DNA of 64,000 nt. Source: Bryopsis sp. KO-2023. Its lineage: Eukaryota > Chlorophyta > Ulvophyceae > Bryopsidales > Bryopsidaceae. Numbering within the stretch: position 1 is the first letter of the stretch; the number at the start of each line of letters is the position of its first letter. Of this stretch, positions 14,525 through 26,763 are shown one piece after another. Below the pieces are notes generated by a model. That model saw only the letters and a program-made list of their open reading frames with translations. It did not search any database and was not told the origin of the DNA. The translations under genes were made by a program, and so were the position numbers. The stretch is from contig BSYQ01000001.1 of NCBI GenBank assembly GCA_030272585.1, positions 4,588,001-4,652,000 of the forward strand, written 5' to 3'.

Positions 14525-15837
14525 TTACAAAGTTGGCACTCTGTCGCTGTTACCGATGACGGTGAACAAGTTGTAGCCGAAAGGATCGGCGATGTGCTTG
14601 CTCCAGTTGGCGTATGGACCCTCACCAGTAACACCAGCCTGGACGTAGAATCCCTGATGAACATCAAGGAAACATAAAATTTGTCAAAATGTAAGTCCAT
14701 TTCCCCAGTCGGTTCTCCTTCTCAGAAGTCTATGAGGTCAGTTTAACGTTTGTTTGATGATCGGTCCAGGGAGGATGTCATATTTGCAGATATAAATATA
14801 GATGAATAGTTTCAGGGAGAAAAAGTTTGCATTTGTTCTCACCAAGGTTGCCATCATGGCCAATCGGCCATTTTTGATTTCCTTGATCTTCAACTCCTGG
14901 AAGACCTCTGGGTCCCTAGCCAAATCAAAGGGGTCCAAAGGACCACCTGGGTACAAGCTATCCAATCCATCGAAAGCATCAGACTCGAATTGGCCAATTC
15001 CAGGGGCGTATCCCTTGGGTCCAGCTCCAGTCCTCCTGTAGTTCTCAACGGCTCCGACGAGGACGACCTCGATCACAGCAATAACCGCCAAGGGAAGTGG
15101 GTTGGCGACGATAGTCCATGGGACCGCGAAGTAGTCGAGAGTGCCACCGTTCAACATTTCGGCACCGGCGTCGAGCCAGCTTCCTGCCTTGAGGTCGGCA
15201 CCGTTGGCCTTCAGGCCCTCGGGGATGACCATACCAGCGGCTCCCAACATAGCCCACCTGCAGTGGATCAACTCGAAAGCGCGGAGGGTGGCGACGTTCT
15301 CTGGGTCTTTTCCGATTCCAAGGGGGTCATAGCCGTAACTGCGAAGCAAGATTTCAGAGTTATACTGTTCCGTCTGGTTCCGATAAATGAAAAGAGTTTT
15401 GTCGGCACGAGTATTACACTCGACTTACTCTCCGGGGAGCTCTCCGGTCAGGTACGATGGGACGTCAGACCTGTCGAGGAGTCCAGATGGGAGCCACAGG
15501 GCACGGTCAGGTCCTGCGTGCAAGACCACACGTTCAGTTTAGCCGAGTCGACGCGACGTAGATCTTTTCTCGCCGTCCATTTCTCTTTTCCTTCCATCAA
15601 CTTACCATACCACTTGTCCAAGCTGGCTTGGTTGTTGGACTCGCCAAACCATCCCTTGGACAGGAATCCTCCGGAGCCGGAGCTCTTGGCTGGCTTGGGA
15701 GCTGGGGCGGCCTTCCTTGCGGGAGCAGCCTTTTTAGGGGCAGCTTTTTTGGGGGCGGTCTTCTTGGTTCCGGCAGCCTTGGAGACCTTCTTGGTCGTTG
15801 GCTTGGTGAACCTATCGAAGAAAGCGTTAACCTGCAT
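14525..15837 (-). CDS. LHCB5: CP26 chlorophyll a/b-binding antenna protein of photosystem II, copy A
   Basis: Minor PSII antenna linking the LHCII trimer to the core in the thylakoid. Four exons (15837-15606, 15513-15429, 15338-14843, 14653-14525) give 313 residues. After a 70-80-residue plastid transit region rich in Lys/Ala/Pro comes the CP26 signature [16 protein letters not shown], then YGYDPLGIG, helix B with the chlorophyll ligand motif [14 protein letters not shown], and helix A with [11 protein letters not shown]. The tail is [10 protein letters not shown]...PTL, as in CP26. The start at 15837 (MQVNAFF) aligns with copy B (MSQVQALF); an upstream in-frame ATG exists. The last two exons and the intron between them are nearly identical to copy B. 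The gene is head-to-head with copy B about 1.9 kb away. Confidence 0.94.
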
Positions 15838-17729
15838 GGTTGCCTGTCGACTGCGAATCTGCCCAAAGGAAAGCGGAAAGACGGGGAACAAACCAAAGCG
15901 ATGGAGGTATGGTTGGATGATGAAAGCATAATTTTGTTGCTTTGCGAAAGTTGTGATTCCAGATCGAGTCAGCTACGAGGAACGACACAGATTAAACCTT
16001 TGATCGGATCAGTTCATTTTCGAGACAAGAACAAAGGGAATCCTCCGAAGCAGGCAGTCAGACGGACTCCCAGACCAAAACAGTGTCACAATTCAAGCAA
16101 GCCCTTCCCTCAGCACACCACCAGCTCCTAAAACCACCCTGGCTCAACCTGCACACCTAGGCTAGACCACATAAAGTCTGACCCATGGCCAAATTTCCAC
16201 ACCACAACAATCAATCGATAAAAAAATCAATCACTCTTGTCAATTCGTTCCTGGTGTTGGTGTTGGACTTGTTTGCAAAGTGGCAGTTTGCTAGGTGGAG
16301 TGGAACATCAGACTTTGGCTTTGGCTTTGTGGATGGCCTTCATTTGGCCTTGGTCTAATGTAAATAACCCTAATCGAATCAACCAATAACATGATTCATG
16401 ATTGCACACAAAGAAGCCGCCCACCCACCCTGGAGGCCTGTCATGGTTCTAAAGATATCAATGTTCGGCACCCTGTATGATACAGGCTCTATTCTATATG
16501 GGGGTGACAGATGTTTAGGAAGGGGGTGGTTTCTGGAGTGGAAGTGATATAGAAACTGTTGATACTTTTAACATGTACTTGACGATCTCTTTGCGTGTTT
16601 TTTTTAAGCATGGACTGCCTCAATTCGGACCTTTTCATTCTTTGTGGCAAACGAAAGAAATCAGACATCCTCATTTTTCACCAGATTATGGAATCGGCAA
16701 CCAGAAATGTGATCAACAGTTGCTTATATGTACTTATTAAAAAATCAAAGAATATCTCATTCTTGCTGTTGTCTGTTGGGGTCAGTGCTAAACCTTTTTT
16801 GACAATTCTGTTGGGTGTTTAACCTGCAGCATGTATTTTCCTTGTTTGATCATTTGTTTTTGTTTGGGTGTGACATGCAAACTCCCAGCATTGTGATGCT
16901 CGAGCAGTTGCTTTCACTCTTCTTGATGTTTTTGAATCTCTGTCTCCACCACAGTCCATTTTTTGACGAGTTACAATGATGTTACTCGCCGTGGCTGGTA
17001 AAAGACCCCCAGACCCCCAAGCAGCTCCATTCCAACACCGACCTCTTCCCCCTGCGCATTTCTGTGGAACTGATGAGCAATAATTGGTTTCAGTTCGTGG
17101 ACCATGAACTATACATGATGAGCAGAATGGCACACATGCAAAGAGCAGCCTCCACTGAAGGACTGTTGTGTCACATCGACACAGCAATTCCTGCAATTCC
17201 AGTTGCGGCGCCCTTCCAATTCCCCCGCTCGGGAAAGACAACAAAAAATCCCCCTTCCCACTTACTTCCTTTTCAAGCACATACCATTTTTCAGCCCGTC
17301 GAATGCTGGATTCTATGCAAGCATGCGTCTCCAGATACTGTGGTATCGCGTCTGCAAAGCCTCGTCTGGTTTTCAACCACACGTTGTGCCTTTGGACCAT
17401 GAACACGGGTTGCTGACACGATCCAAAGTAATCCATCCAATCGTGGTCGGCCGCCCCCCCCCCCCCATCCCTTGTTCCTTTCTGGCGGCTGTGGCGGCGG
17501 TCCCAACACGAGACCTGCTCTCGTTGTGACGATTTGAGTCGTCACCCTAAGAAGTCCCCTCCAGCTTGGAAAGAATTGACACGTCAGGATTTCGGCGAGA
17601 TCAGATGCGGAGCCAAACAACAATCTGTGATATACGATCGGAGCTCCCTGCAAACCCCATCCCACGGTCGCGCATCCTCTCTTTCGTTTTGTTTTCCCTC
17701 TTCGAATCGCAGCTCTACGTATTGCCAAC
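15838..17729. promoter_or_regulatory. Shared upstream region of the head-to-head CP26 genes
   Basis: About 1.9 kb between the two start codons, with no gene recognised. It must hold both promoters and 5' UTRs. A C-run lies at 17454-17467. Light-responsive motifs could not be assigned reliably by eye. Confidence 0.5.
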
Positions 17730-19054
17730 ATGTCTCAGGTGCAGGCTCTTTTCAGCACGGGCAGCAGGCCCTCCACCAGGATCGCCGCGAAAAAGGCCGG
17801 CCCAAAGAAAGCTGCACCCAAACCCAGCCCTTCCGGGTCCGGGGGATTCCTTTCGAAGGGTTGGTTTGGTGACGCTAACCAGGCCAACCTCGACAAGTGG
17901 TATGGTAAGTCGACAAGAGATTCTGTTCTCTCCTCTTTTCCTGTTTTCCTGTTTTTGCTGTTCTTCGTGTGACGTCGGTTGGCAGCATCAGCGAAAGTGT
18001 GTGTGACGATGTTGTGCAGGACCCGACCGTGCGTTGTGGCTTCCTGCCGGACTGCTCGACAGGTCTGACGTCCCATCCTACTTGACCGGAGAGCTCCCTG
18101 GCGAGTGAGTGATCACTTTGCTGTTATTGGATTTTTTCTTTCTGTCATTGTTGTTCTAGTTTGGATGTCGAGCGCGCGCCCTGTTCTACGCAGCGCCCTG
18201 TTTTTTCTTTGAACTGACACTTGACTTTCTCTTCGACAGTTACGGCTATGACCCCCTCGGAATCGGAAAAGACCCAGAGAACGTCGCCACCCTCCGCGCT
18301 TTCGAGCTGATCCACTGCAGGTGGGCTATGTTGGGAGCTGCTGGTATGGTCATCCCCGAAGGTCTGAAGGCCAACGGTGCTGACCTCAAGGCAGGAAACT
18401 GGCTCGACGCCGGTGCGGAAATGCTGGACGGAGGCACTCTCGACTACTTCGCGGTTCCTTGGACTATCGTTGCCAACCCACTTCCCTTGGCGGTTATCGC
18501 TGTGATCGAGGTGATCCTCGTCGGAGCCGCTGAGAATTACAGGAGGACCGGATCTGGTCCCAAGGGATACGCTCCTGGAGTCGGACAATTTGACTCATCT
18601 GCGTTTGATGGATTGGATAGCTTGTACCCAGGTGGCCCTTTGGACCCCTTTGATTTGGCTAGGGACCCAGAGGTCTTCCAGGAGTTGAAGATCAAGGAAA
18701 TCAAAAATGGCCGACTGGCCATGATGGCAACCTTGGTGAGAACAAATGCAAACTCTTTCTGCCTGAAACTCTTCATCTATATTTATATCTGCAAATATGA
18801 CATCCTCCCTGGACCAATCATCAAACAATCGTGAAACTGACCTCATAGACTTCTGAGAAAGAACCGACTGAGGAAATGGACTTGCCTTTTGTTGACGAAT
18901 TTTATGTTTCCTCGGTGTTCATCAGGGATTCTACGTCCAGGCTGGTGTTACTGGTGAGGGTCCTTATGCCAACTGGAGCAAGCACGTTGCCGATCCTTTT
19001 GGCTATAACTTGTTCACCGTCATTGGTAACAGCGACAGAGTGCCAACTCTGTAA
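17730..19054 (+). CDS. LHCB5: CP26 chlorophyll a/b-binding antenna protein of photosystem II, copy B
   Basis: Paralogue of the minus-strand copy with the same role in PSII light harvesting. Exons 17730-17904, 18020-18104, 18240-18735 and 18926-19054 give 294 residues; exons 2, 3 and 4 are exactly the lengths of copy A (85, 496 and 129 bp). The transit region is shorter than in A ([20 protein letters not shown]). The mature protein has [63 protein letters not shown] and the NSDRVPTL end. Differences from A are mostly synonymous or conservative (for example S/N after KAG). Introns 1 and 2 differ from A, whereas intron 3 is almost the same. Confidence 0.94.
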
Positions 19055-19893
19055 TTACACACGTTGCGCATGAGAGGATTACGAGACACTGAGTGGAAAA
19101 TTTTCAATGATACCGTGGTTTTGAGAAGGGTCAGAATGGATGTGGGGGGGTTGTAGAAGGTTTCTCTGGCTGCGGGGGGGGTCGAAGATCCCTTCGCAGT
19201 GGGGAATTTTGTTGGTTGTATTTTGGGGCGTGTAACAAAAAGATGTTCATTGGCTAGCTGGGTTGCTTTGGCTTCTCTTTGAGAATTGTTGTTGCTTGCA
19301 TGTGAACAAATTGCAAGAATTATTGCTGTTGGTAGTAGTTGGATGGGGTATGTATGCAAGGTGAAACTGTGTGCCAATAAGATGGAAGGTTGGCCGAACC
19401 ATTTTTCATTCGGTCAGGAGCTTTTTCCCAGATATGAAAAAACTGGGCCCCACAACTTCTTCAGCTCAATTGGGGTTGGAACTTTGATGCACCCAAAAGC
19501 TGAAAGCATAATACACGGAGTTTTCAATCATCAAGCGTCTGGTGTAATCACTACCAGTTCATGCTCAGGAAAGGCGGGAGGAGGGGTAGGCACACTCTCT
19601 CTTTCACACCAGAAAGAAGAAAAAAGCGTGGAGGAAGCACGTTCACTCGACACCACCACGCAGCCAAAGTGCAAATTTCCCTCCCCACCCTGCGACTTGT
19701 CGCGTCAAGATCCGTTTTCCAACAGCACTTCACCAGACGCTTTCAAGCATGCTAAAACGCCAGGACACAGGGAGTGACTGTTCCAGTTTCTGTCCGTCCG
19801 TCACAGGCGCGTTGACCTTGACGTCCAACAAACTCAACGCAACCGAAGTCGTCCTTAAAACTCGCCCCTCCTGTCGACTGCACCCACTTCAGA
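19055..19893. other. Intergenic: CP26-B 3' region and WRKY 5' region
   Basis: No gene seen. G-runs near 19143 and 19175 sit in the probable CP26-B 3' UTR. The frame at 19286-19777 shows no conserved feature and is treated as noncoding. Confidence 0.5.
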
Positions 19894-21413
19894 ATGGCTT
19901 TCTCACCCGCAATGCCTTGCCCTGCGACTGAACGCCAATCTCGTCGTCCCACGCGCTGCGATCAAACGGTTTCCAGCAGCTGTTGCTGTCGGTCAAGCCT
20001 GGACCAATCAACAGTGTGTTCAGCGAAACGGAGGGAAAGAATGTTCTTGGAAAGACCTCCTTTGGTGCCTGCACCACCAGTTCAGGTCGAAGCCCCCCTC
20101 CTGGACCTCAGACTCGCCGAGTTGCAGGTGAGATTGACTGTGTGGATCGACGGTTTCTGAGACTGGGTGCGTTGACCGATATCAGCCCCGATCGAAGTCA
20201 TCAACGGGTTACTTGGCTGTTACAAGTGGCAAAAGCCAAAACCGAGCCATAGTTGACCTTTGCTTGTGACTCCCCAGGACACGAGGGGTCAGTTTTCGGC
20301 GTCTTACCATAGCCAAGCGTCGATTATGAAACGATCGACGAGCTTCGACGAAGTCGGATCAATGCATGCACCACAGGTACTAGGACGACGCTCTCACTGG
20401 GTGTATGCCTGACGACTCATGTCCGAAAAGTTGTGAAGACGTCAGGCACCGAGAAAGCGGTTGAATTGAGAGTTGACCCGTTTGCGTCGCAGGACATCGG
20501 CAAGCAATGCGAACAGCAATGCGAAATGGACGATGCCCCATCCCAGGCTTCGAATGTGCCTGTTCAAGGTGGGTTGACTTTTGCTCTGGCGAGCGCAGCG
20601 TCGGTTTGAGAATCGAAGAAGGCCACGTTTCCGTGGATTGGGGTCGCATCTGATGATAAGCTTTCTTTTTTTTTATGTCAGACGACGAGCTGGTCGTCTG
20701 GGTTCAACCCGCGAAGGATCGACAGCCTGACCACAGATTCAACGGTGCGTCCTCCAGACTCGCGGTTGCTGATTGACGGTTTTTCGATCGGTTCGCTTCC
20801 TTCGTTCGAGGGTCTTTGACAGGCAGTTCGAATTAGATTTTTTTGTTTTCGCTGTGCGCAGAGTGGGAGAAGCCTGAGACATCCAGTCGACCTGTATCGC
20901 CGTGCATGCACTCATTGCACAACTTCCGTCGAGGAAATCATCTCGATCAGCGCAGCATCAGGAGGGTCGTGGAAGTGACCACGCCGGATGCGACGAACGC
21001 CGACCAATACAGGTTCGTTGGGGGGAGAGCCGGTCAACGTCAAAATCTCTTCGACATGCATTTTTTTTCCCCTTCACACCGCCAGAAAGTTGTCAAGGCA
21101 ATGAGGCGTCACTGCTGATTGGTCAATTCCTTGATGGTAGCCCGCGTCACTCGTTCGCACAGTACGCGACGAGACTCACGTGGCCTTGCTCCAAACCCAT
21201 GTGATTTGCATTTAGGCTTTTTCTTTGTGTCTGGTTCTTGAAAACTACAGGTGGAGAAAATATGGGCAAAAGAATATAAAGGGCAGGATGAATCCGAGGA
21301 GCTACTACAAGTGCACAATCGTTGGGTGCTATGCCAGGAAGATGGTGGAAAGGCATCCTGTGGACATGCAGAACCTCATCGTGACCTACCAGGGTTTGCA
21401 CAACCACCCTTGA
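19894..21413 (+). CDS. WRKY transcription factor, single C-terminal-type domain
   Basis: Sequence-specific nuclear regulator expected to bind W-boxes (TTGAC). Six exons (19894-20127, 20278-20376, 20439-20568, 20682-20744, 20862-21012, 21251-21413) join in phase to 279 residues. The domain is at the extreme C-terminus: [20 protein letters not shown], then C-x4-C and, after 23 residues, HNH, so a C2H2 finger of the group I C-terminal type. The last intron splits the Arg codon just before WRKYGQK, the conserved position in plant group I C-terminal and related domains. The N-terminal 220 residues are low in known features, with Ser/Cys/Arg-rich start and an acidic centre; no second WRKY domain is seen. 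The protein stops one residue after HNH. Start chosen as the first ATG of the exon. Confidence 0.85.
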
Positions 21414-22651
21414 GCACTGGGGATGGAAGCTGCATCCTTGTGGGGTTTTGGGTTCCAGCCACTTTCCAGGTAGCACAGCACTGTGATGGCTTCTTGCAAT
21501 GTAAATTCTGTAAAGGTTCAAGGTAGAAGAGATTGTAATTGAATGTTTTTTGCAACTGGGTTTTGAGTGAACTGAAGGAGTTTCGTACTGAGGAAACATA
21601 GGTCGTTTTTCCTGCAAAAAAAAAAGAGACAGGGTCCAAAAGGAAAGGCCAGAGCTCAGAAATCTTTCGATTTTTTTTGTATATTTTTTTAATTATTATC
21701 AATTGTTTTGAGAGGGGGGAAGGGGTTAAGCCCACAAAGAAATTACTAACTGTTGACTTTCTTAATCCTTTTGTTTCTTCTTTTTTTTCTGTGCAATCAG
21801 GTGGTTTCATATCGATCAAGAGCATGGGAGAAAAGAAGCTATGACGTCCAGCAGGAAAACTTATTAGATACTGTCAATATATGTAGCTGGTTTTAGCTGA
21901 TAAGAGTAGGTGGTTTATGTGGGATGACGTAAGGGACTGGGGTGGTGGTGGGGTGTTCAGGGTTCTACACATACAAATGTTAGATAGCAACTTTGTCAAG
22001 CCAACTTTCCTAATGGATCTTGCATGCACTTTTTTGCATCGCGGTTTTCACGGCCGTGGAAAAAAAAATCAAAATCAAAATCACAAGCTGACTTCCAACA
22101 GTTTGCATGAAAATGCATCCACCTTGGAGGGGATTTTTCGGTCAGTCATTTTACATCTACCAGATCCCAAAAACATCGGCTGCAACCTTTTCCATTTCTC
22201 AGATTTTTTTTTTTTTTTTTTCTGAGTGGCAAATTGTGCTCTTGAAGCTACTCCCTGAAAATTAAGAAAACGAGGCGAAAGATGCCTACCCCACCTCTGC
22301 CCCCCCGAAAAATTGGAAAAGAAAAGAAAAAAAGCACATCACTGAAATAATCACTCCTCAGCCTCAACACCCTATCGAATCAACAATAAAAATATGTTCT
22401 TGAGCCCTGTCTTTGCTTGCTTGGTTATAATTCTTCCCTCGCTTGTCATTTCTATTGGTGAAAAGGGAAAAAAAAAAAGAAGAAAAAGTCCAATAAAACA
22501 GCTTATAACATCCAAACTGAAATTGATGCTGCCCTGGAGGCAATAAATATAAACTATGATAGAAAACCAAGAAAAAGATTTCCTATTCTCCTCCTCATTC
22601 TCAACTGGACGGAACCTGGGAAAGAAAATTTTGAAAAGAAAGAGGGGTGCG
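21414..22651. other. Intergenic: convergent 3' regions of WRKY and GT14 genes
   Basis: No gene seen. T-rich tracts (for example 22206-22221) and a G-rich patch near 21930 occur. It should hold both 3' UTRs. Confidence 0.5.
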
Positions 22652-25600
22652 TTAGCACCAATGACCGAGACCCACCCCATCACAGGATAGCACCGCTTCC
22701 AGCGCCTGTGTTACAGATTCTTTTTTGAATTTTCGAGCAAACAGTGAACAGCGAGCTGGCAAAGGCTGGTACCCGCTCTTTGTCACCTGCATTTACAAGG
22801 CATAGTTAATTCAATTAAACAGAAAGAGTAAAAGACAGCTGGGATTCCGACAAGAAATTCACAGGAAAGATAATCACGCGAAAAAATAAAAATGCGAAAG
22901 AATAAAAATGCAACGGCACTTGGCCCGAAAAAAACCCAACAAAGCGTGAAATATGAGTACCTCCTCTCTTTCAGTTCTCTTTTTTCCCTCCCTCCCTCTC
23001 TCTTTTCTTTTTTTTCTATTTTAAGCTATTTTTTCTATTTTTAGCAACAGGTGGATGTTTTATTAGTAGTTTTTTTCTTCTTACCCAGGTTGGATTCTCC
23101 TGTTCTGTTGGATCACACATTGTGACGTTTACATTGAAATGACCCTCCTGGTTCTCGACCCCCGGTTTTCGCTTGAAGAGGCACTGGGTCGACGAGCGTG
23201 CTTGGGCTGGATTACAAGTCTTTCCGTGGAACCTGTGAGAGTAAATTTGTCAAGAAAACAAACAATAAAATGCAATAAAAAAAAGAATAAAAAAAATGCC
23301 CCCCCCCCCAAAAAAAAATGCATATATAAATATCTGTATATATAAATGATAGGGACAGATAGATACAAGGAAATGGAAAAGAAAGATAAAAGTTCAGCAT
23401 ATAAAAGTGTTTTTTTTTCCTCTTTTTTTTTTCTTGAAGCAAGTTTTATTTTGATGATTTCACATGGATGGATACCGTGCAATTAAAATTAAATATAAAT
23501 GGAATACCCACTTATATGACTACTTTTTTGGATTTCATTGACAAACGAATAGGAGCACATGCAACTTTCTTTCAAAAACAAATTATAATTGCCGTTCATT
23601 CTTTCACAAAAAATACATCGATTTGTTGTCCAGAGGATTCAGGAAAAATCAAAGAAGGTCAGTTTACCCGCGTATCAATTTGGCATTGACTATTGGAGGT
23701 TTGAAGGTTCTGGGGTGAGTGGAAGTCTTAGCGTTTGGCCACTCGGTATATGTCACACCACTGCATGTGGTCTAGCCCCCCCACGCACAAAAAAAGCCCC
23801 ACAAAAATAAGAAAAAAAAGAGCAAAGATCAAACATTCTTAGAGGAGAGAAAAATGAATAAATAGATAAGCATTTCAAGATGGTGGCCATGCGTAGCTGA
23901 AAGTCTTTCAAATTCTTTCATTTATTTTTATTTTTATCTTGCACTCGATGGTAAGGATAAGGATATCGTGACAAGCGATTTTATCGTTGTAGATCTTGGC
24001 CAGGGAATATGCAACGATATATCAAAAATTCGCTAAGTTGATCGATTGGCTGTTACTTCCTCCTTCCACCAAAAAACAAAAAGTATCAAAAAAATTCATC
24101 CAATCAACTAAAAAAAATTAATCGATGGACCACACCTGATTATCGAGTCCATACGAACCCAACATGGAAGGAATGTAGTGCTCGTTTGGGGTGCAGCCCC
24201 TTCGCGGCGATTTCCTTCGAAAGCAATGCCTTTTGAAAATTTCCTTCACGTGCTGGTCCTCCATTACCAGCAAGCTGTGATCTCGATTCAATGCGGTCCA
24301 CTGTGGCGATTTTCGCCAATCAGCCTTAGTGAAATTATCCGTCACCATCCTTTTGTTAAATCTGCATTTTGGGGACCCCATACACAGAATCACCTTTCCA
24401 TTAAAAAAACACAGGAAAAAAACCCACAAAAAAAAAGAAACCACCAACAAGAAAGAAAAGGACACGTTCGGCAATCGGAAGAAGCACCATTGCCTTACAG
24501 TTTAAAAAAGACAAAAAATATATCACAATATAAGCTTCCTTTCCCCCCAGCGAAAACCTTTACAGCTCAAGAATCGCAGAATGAGGACACCAATGAAACG
24601 AGAGAAAAAAAGGTTTCGCAACATATTTTCCCAATGCTCAGGGGAAAAAAAAGGCCGAAAGAGGCCGTCTCAGAAATTTCATCATCTGTTCCGCTTCGTT
24701 TAATTTATGTTCTGTCGGAAGGACGATTTCTCACCTAGTATTGACCATCGTTTTCTGGCTTGGACATGCATCTATTTCACTTCGTGGCTCCCCGATCAAT
24801 TGACCATAAACGATCTCTGGTGAATGTATGGGTATACACGATTCCGAAAGCAACGCGAATTTCTCATTCCGGGGGTCCTTCAGAGCCTCCCTGATCATTG
24901 CGATCTGGGATTGAACCGTAACCCACTGGCCATACCCATTAATGACGTTCACAGGGTTTGGAATGATGGTTCCGTAAAACAGCGAGTGTGAAGGGAATTC
25001 GAAACCGGGAGGGGCATTCACGTACAAAGAAAACAAAGATTGCGCTCTGCGGATATCTCCCCCATTCTCCTCACCTGTTGAAACACGGCGAACGAAAAAA
25101 AAACGTTTCAGAAAGAAAGAAAGGACGGCAGCGTCAAACAGAATTAAAATTGCAGGGATCCCTCAACATGAGTGAAGAGACTCATCCATATGAACAATTC
25201 CGACCCCCAGATAAGAAACAAATCACAGGGTTTTTTTGGTGCAAGGTCAAATCAGTTTTAATTTACATCGTAGTTTAGGCCGAAGCCACATAACCAACCA
25301 TCTGGGGTCGGTCCCTCACCTTTCAGGAGCCGTTTCATCTCCTGCGATAATGGATTTTCCTCTACAGCCGTCCCTTCCTTTTCCTCTTGAACTGGCCCTT
25401 CCCCCCCCTCCTCCCCCTCTTCCTCCAATTCACTCAGCAATCGTCTATGGTAGCCGCCAGCATCTTGAATCCTGTAAGTCTCGTAATCCTCCCTTTTCTG
25501 AAATGGTTTTATTGGAGGCTTCAGTTTTCCGACCAGCTCTTTTGGCTGCACGACAGGAGCAGAAGTGACTGGAGATCTGGGATCCAGTTCCAGCCTCCCA

Positions 25601-26763
25601 GCAGCTTCGAAGAAAGCCCGCCAACTGGGCTCATGCGGCAAATTTCCGATGGTAAGAAACATAAGGGCGACCTGGACGAATGCCAAACGACCTTAGAATT
25701 AAAAAGCACAAAAACTATATATTGAAATCTTCCCCTCTCCCCCCCCCCCCTTTTCCCAAGGGACTTGCTCAGTAAAATATCGAACGTACTGAAAGTCGTA
25801 TCTATCGACTTTTCTTTCTTATTTGCTGCTTGTTGGCTTCTGTGAACTTCATTCCAGATTTGAAGAATGCCCCTCCCCCCCCCAAAAAAAAACAAAAAAC
25901 AAAAAGGAATTTCTTCAAAAAACAAAAAACAAAAAGGAATTTCTTCAACAGGATTTTTTTCACAACTTAGCACGGATAGAACCTTTGGTGCATCATGTGC
26001 TGGTCGAAATTCCACATTTTTCGTTTCGTACGCTCCAGCATTGCCTCCTTTCACATGGGTAAGCTTCCTGCAACAAGCGGTGTCAAAAAAACAAATTCTG
26101 TCAGATCGAAGCTCCACAGGAAAAAAAAACACAAAAAACTGTCCAGCAGAAAGGATTTCTCTGTGGTGCTTGTCTCTAGCAATTCACACATTCTTGTTCA
26201 CATTATGAAACCCACTCGGAAAGGCAGCTCAATTATTCATTATGGCCCGAAAGGCATTTCGGAGGTATGCAGCCTATTTCTTCCTATTTTTCATTTTATT
26301 AACAATTGATCGGTTTCTTTTTCGAAAAGAGATTCTTCACCGTTGAAAAACAACATTTCCAAGAGACAGCTGCTCACCTGGTTTCAGCCGTCCCTAGTGA
26401 AAAAATATTTGAGGCTTTCGTGACCTGCAGGATTTGGCCACCACACAAAAACTATAAAAAGGAGCCCAAAAAAAAAAACAGTGAGGTTGGATGCATCTTC
26501 TTTCTCCCAAGAAAAAGAAAAAGGAAAAAGGAAAAGGAGTCTCGTCAGCATCGTTGCTGACCGTGCAAAACCACTGAACAATCGTGAGCGCCAATCTATG
26601 GCTGCGCCTGTTTGTCATGTGGATGCAGGGGTGAGTGATTCGAATCGGAGCTCTTTACCAAGGTTGTGGGGTCCGTCAGCCAAAGCCCACAGATCGCGAA
26701 ATTCGCCGCCAGCATGCACACGGCGCAGATCAAGCCGCGCTTCGCCGCCCAAGGGGAATGCAT
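22652..26763 (-). CDS. GT14-family (core-2/I-branching, DUF266) glycosyltransferase
   Basis: Predicted type II Golgi membrane glycosyltransferase of plant cell-wall or glycoprotein synthesis; substrate unknown. Nine exons: 26763-26659, 26424-26378, 26067-25983, 25671-25320, 25074-24735, 24361-about 24132, 23760-23668, 23232-23085 and 22786-22652, giving about 510 residues. Exon 1 has a short cytosolic basic N-terminus and a signal anchor (GLICAVCMLAANFAICGLW). The catalytic domain begins VALMFLTIGNLPHEPSW and continues FSLYVNAPPGFEFP, NPVNVINGYGQW, FALLSESCIPIHS, WRKSPQWTALNRDH, NEHYIPSML and VTYTEWPN, ending LFARKF as the family does. An acidic, charged insertion of about 100 residues sits between the first strand and FSLYV. 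The donor of exon 6 is ambiguous by 3 bases. Confidence 0.86.

Noticed and set aside
14990-15931. 313-codon plus-strand frame opposite CP26 copy A, and the 147-codon minus frame opposite copy B
   Set aside because: Shadows of the CP26 coding strand caused by codon bias; no independent features.
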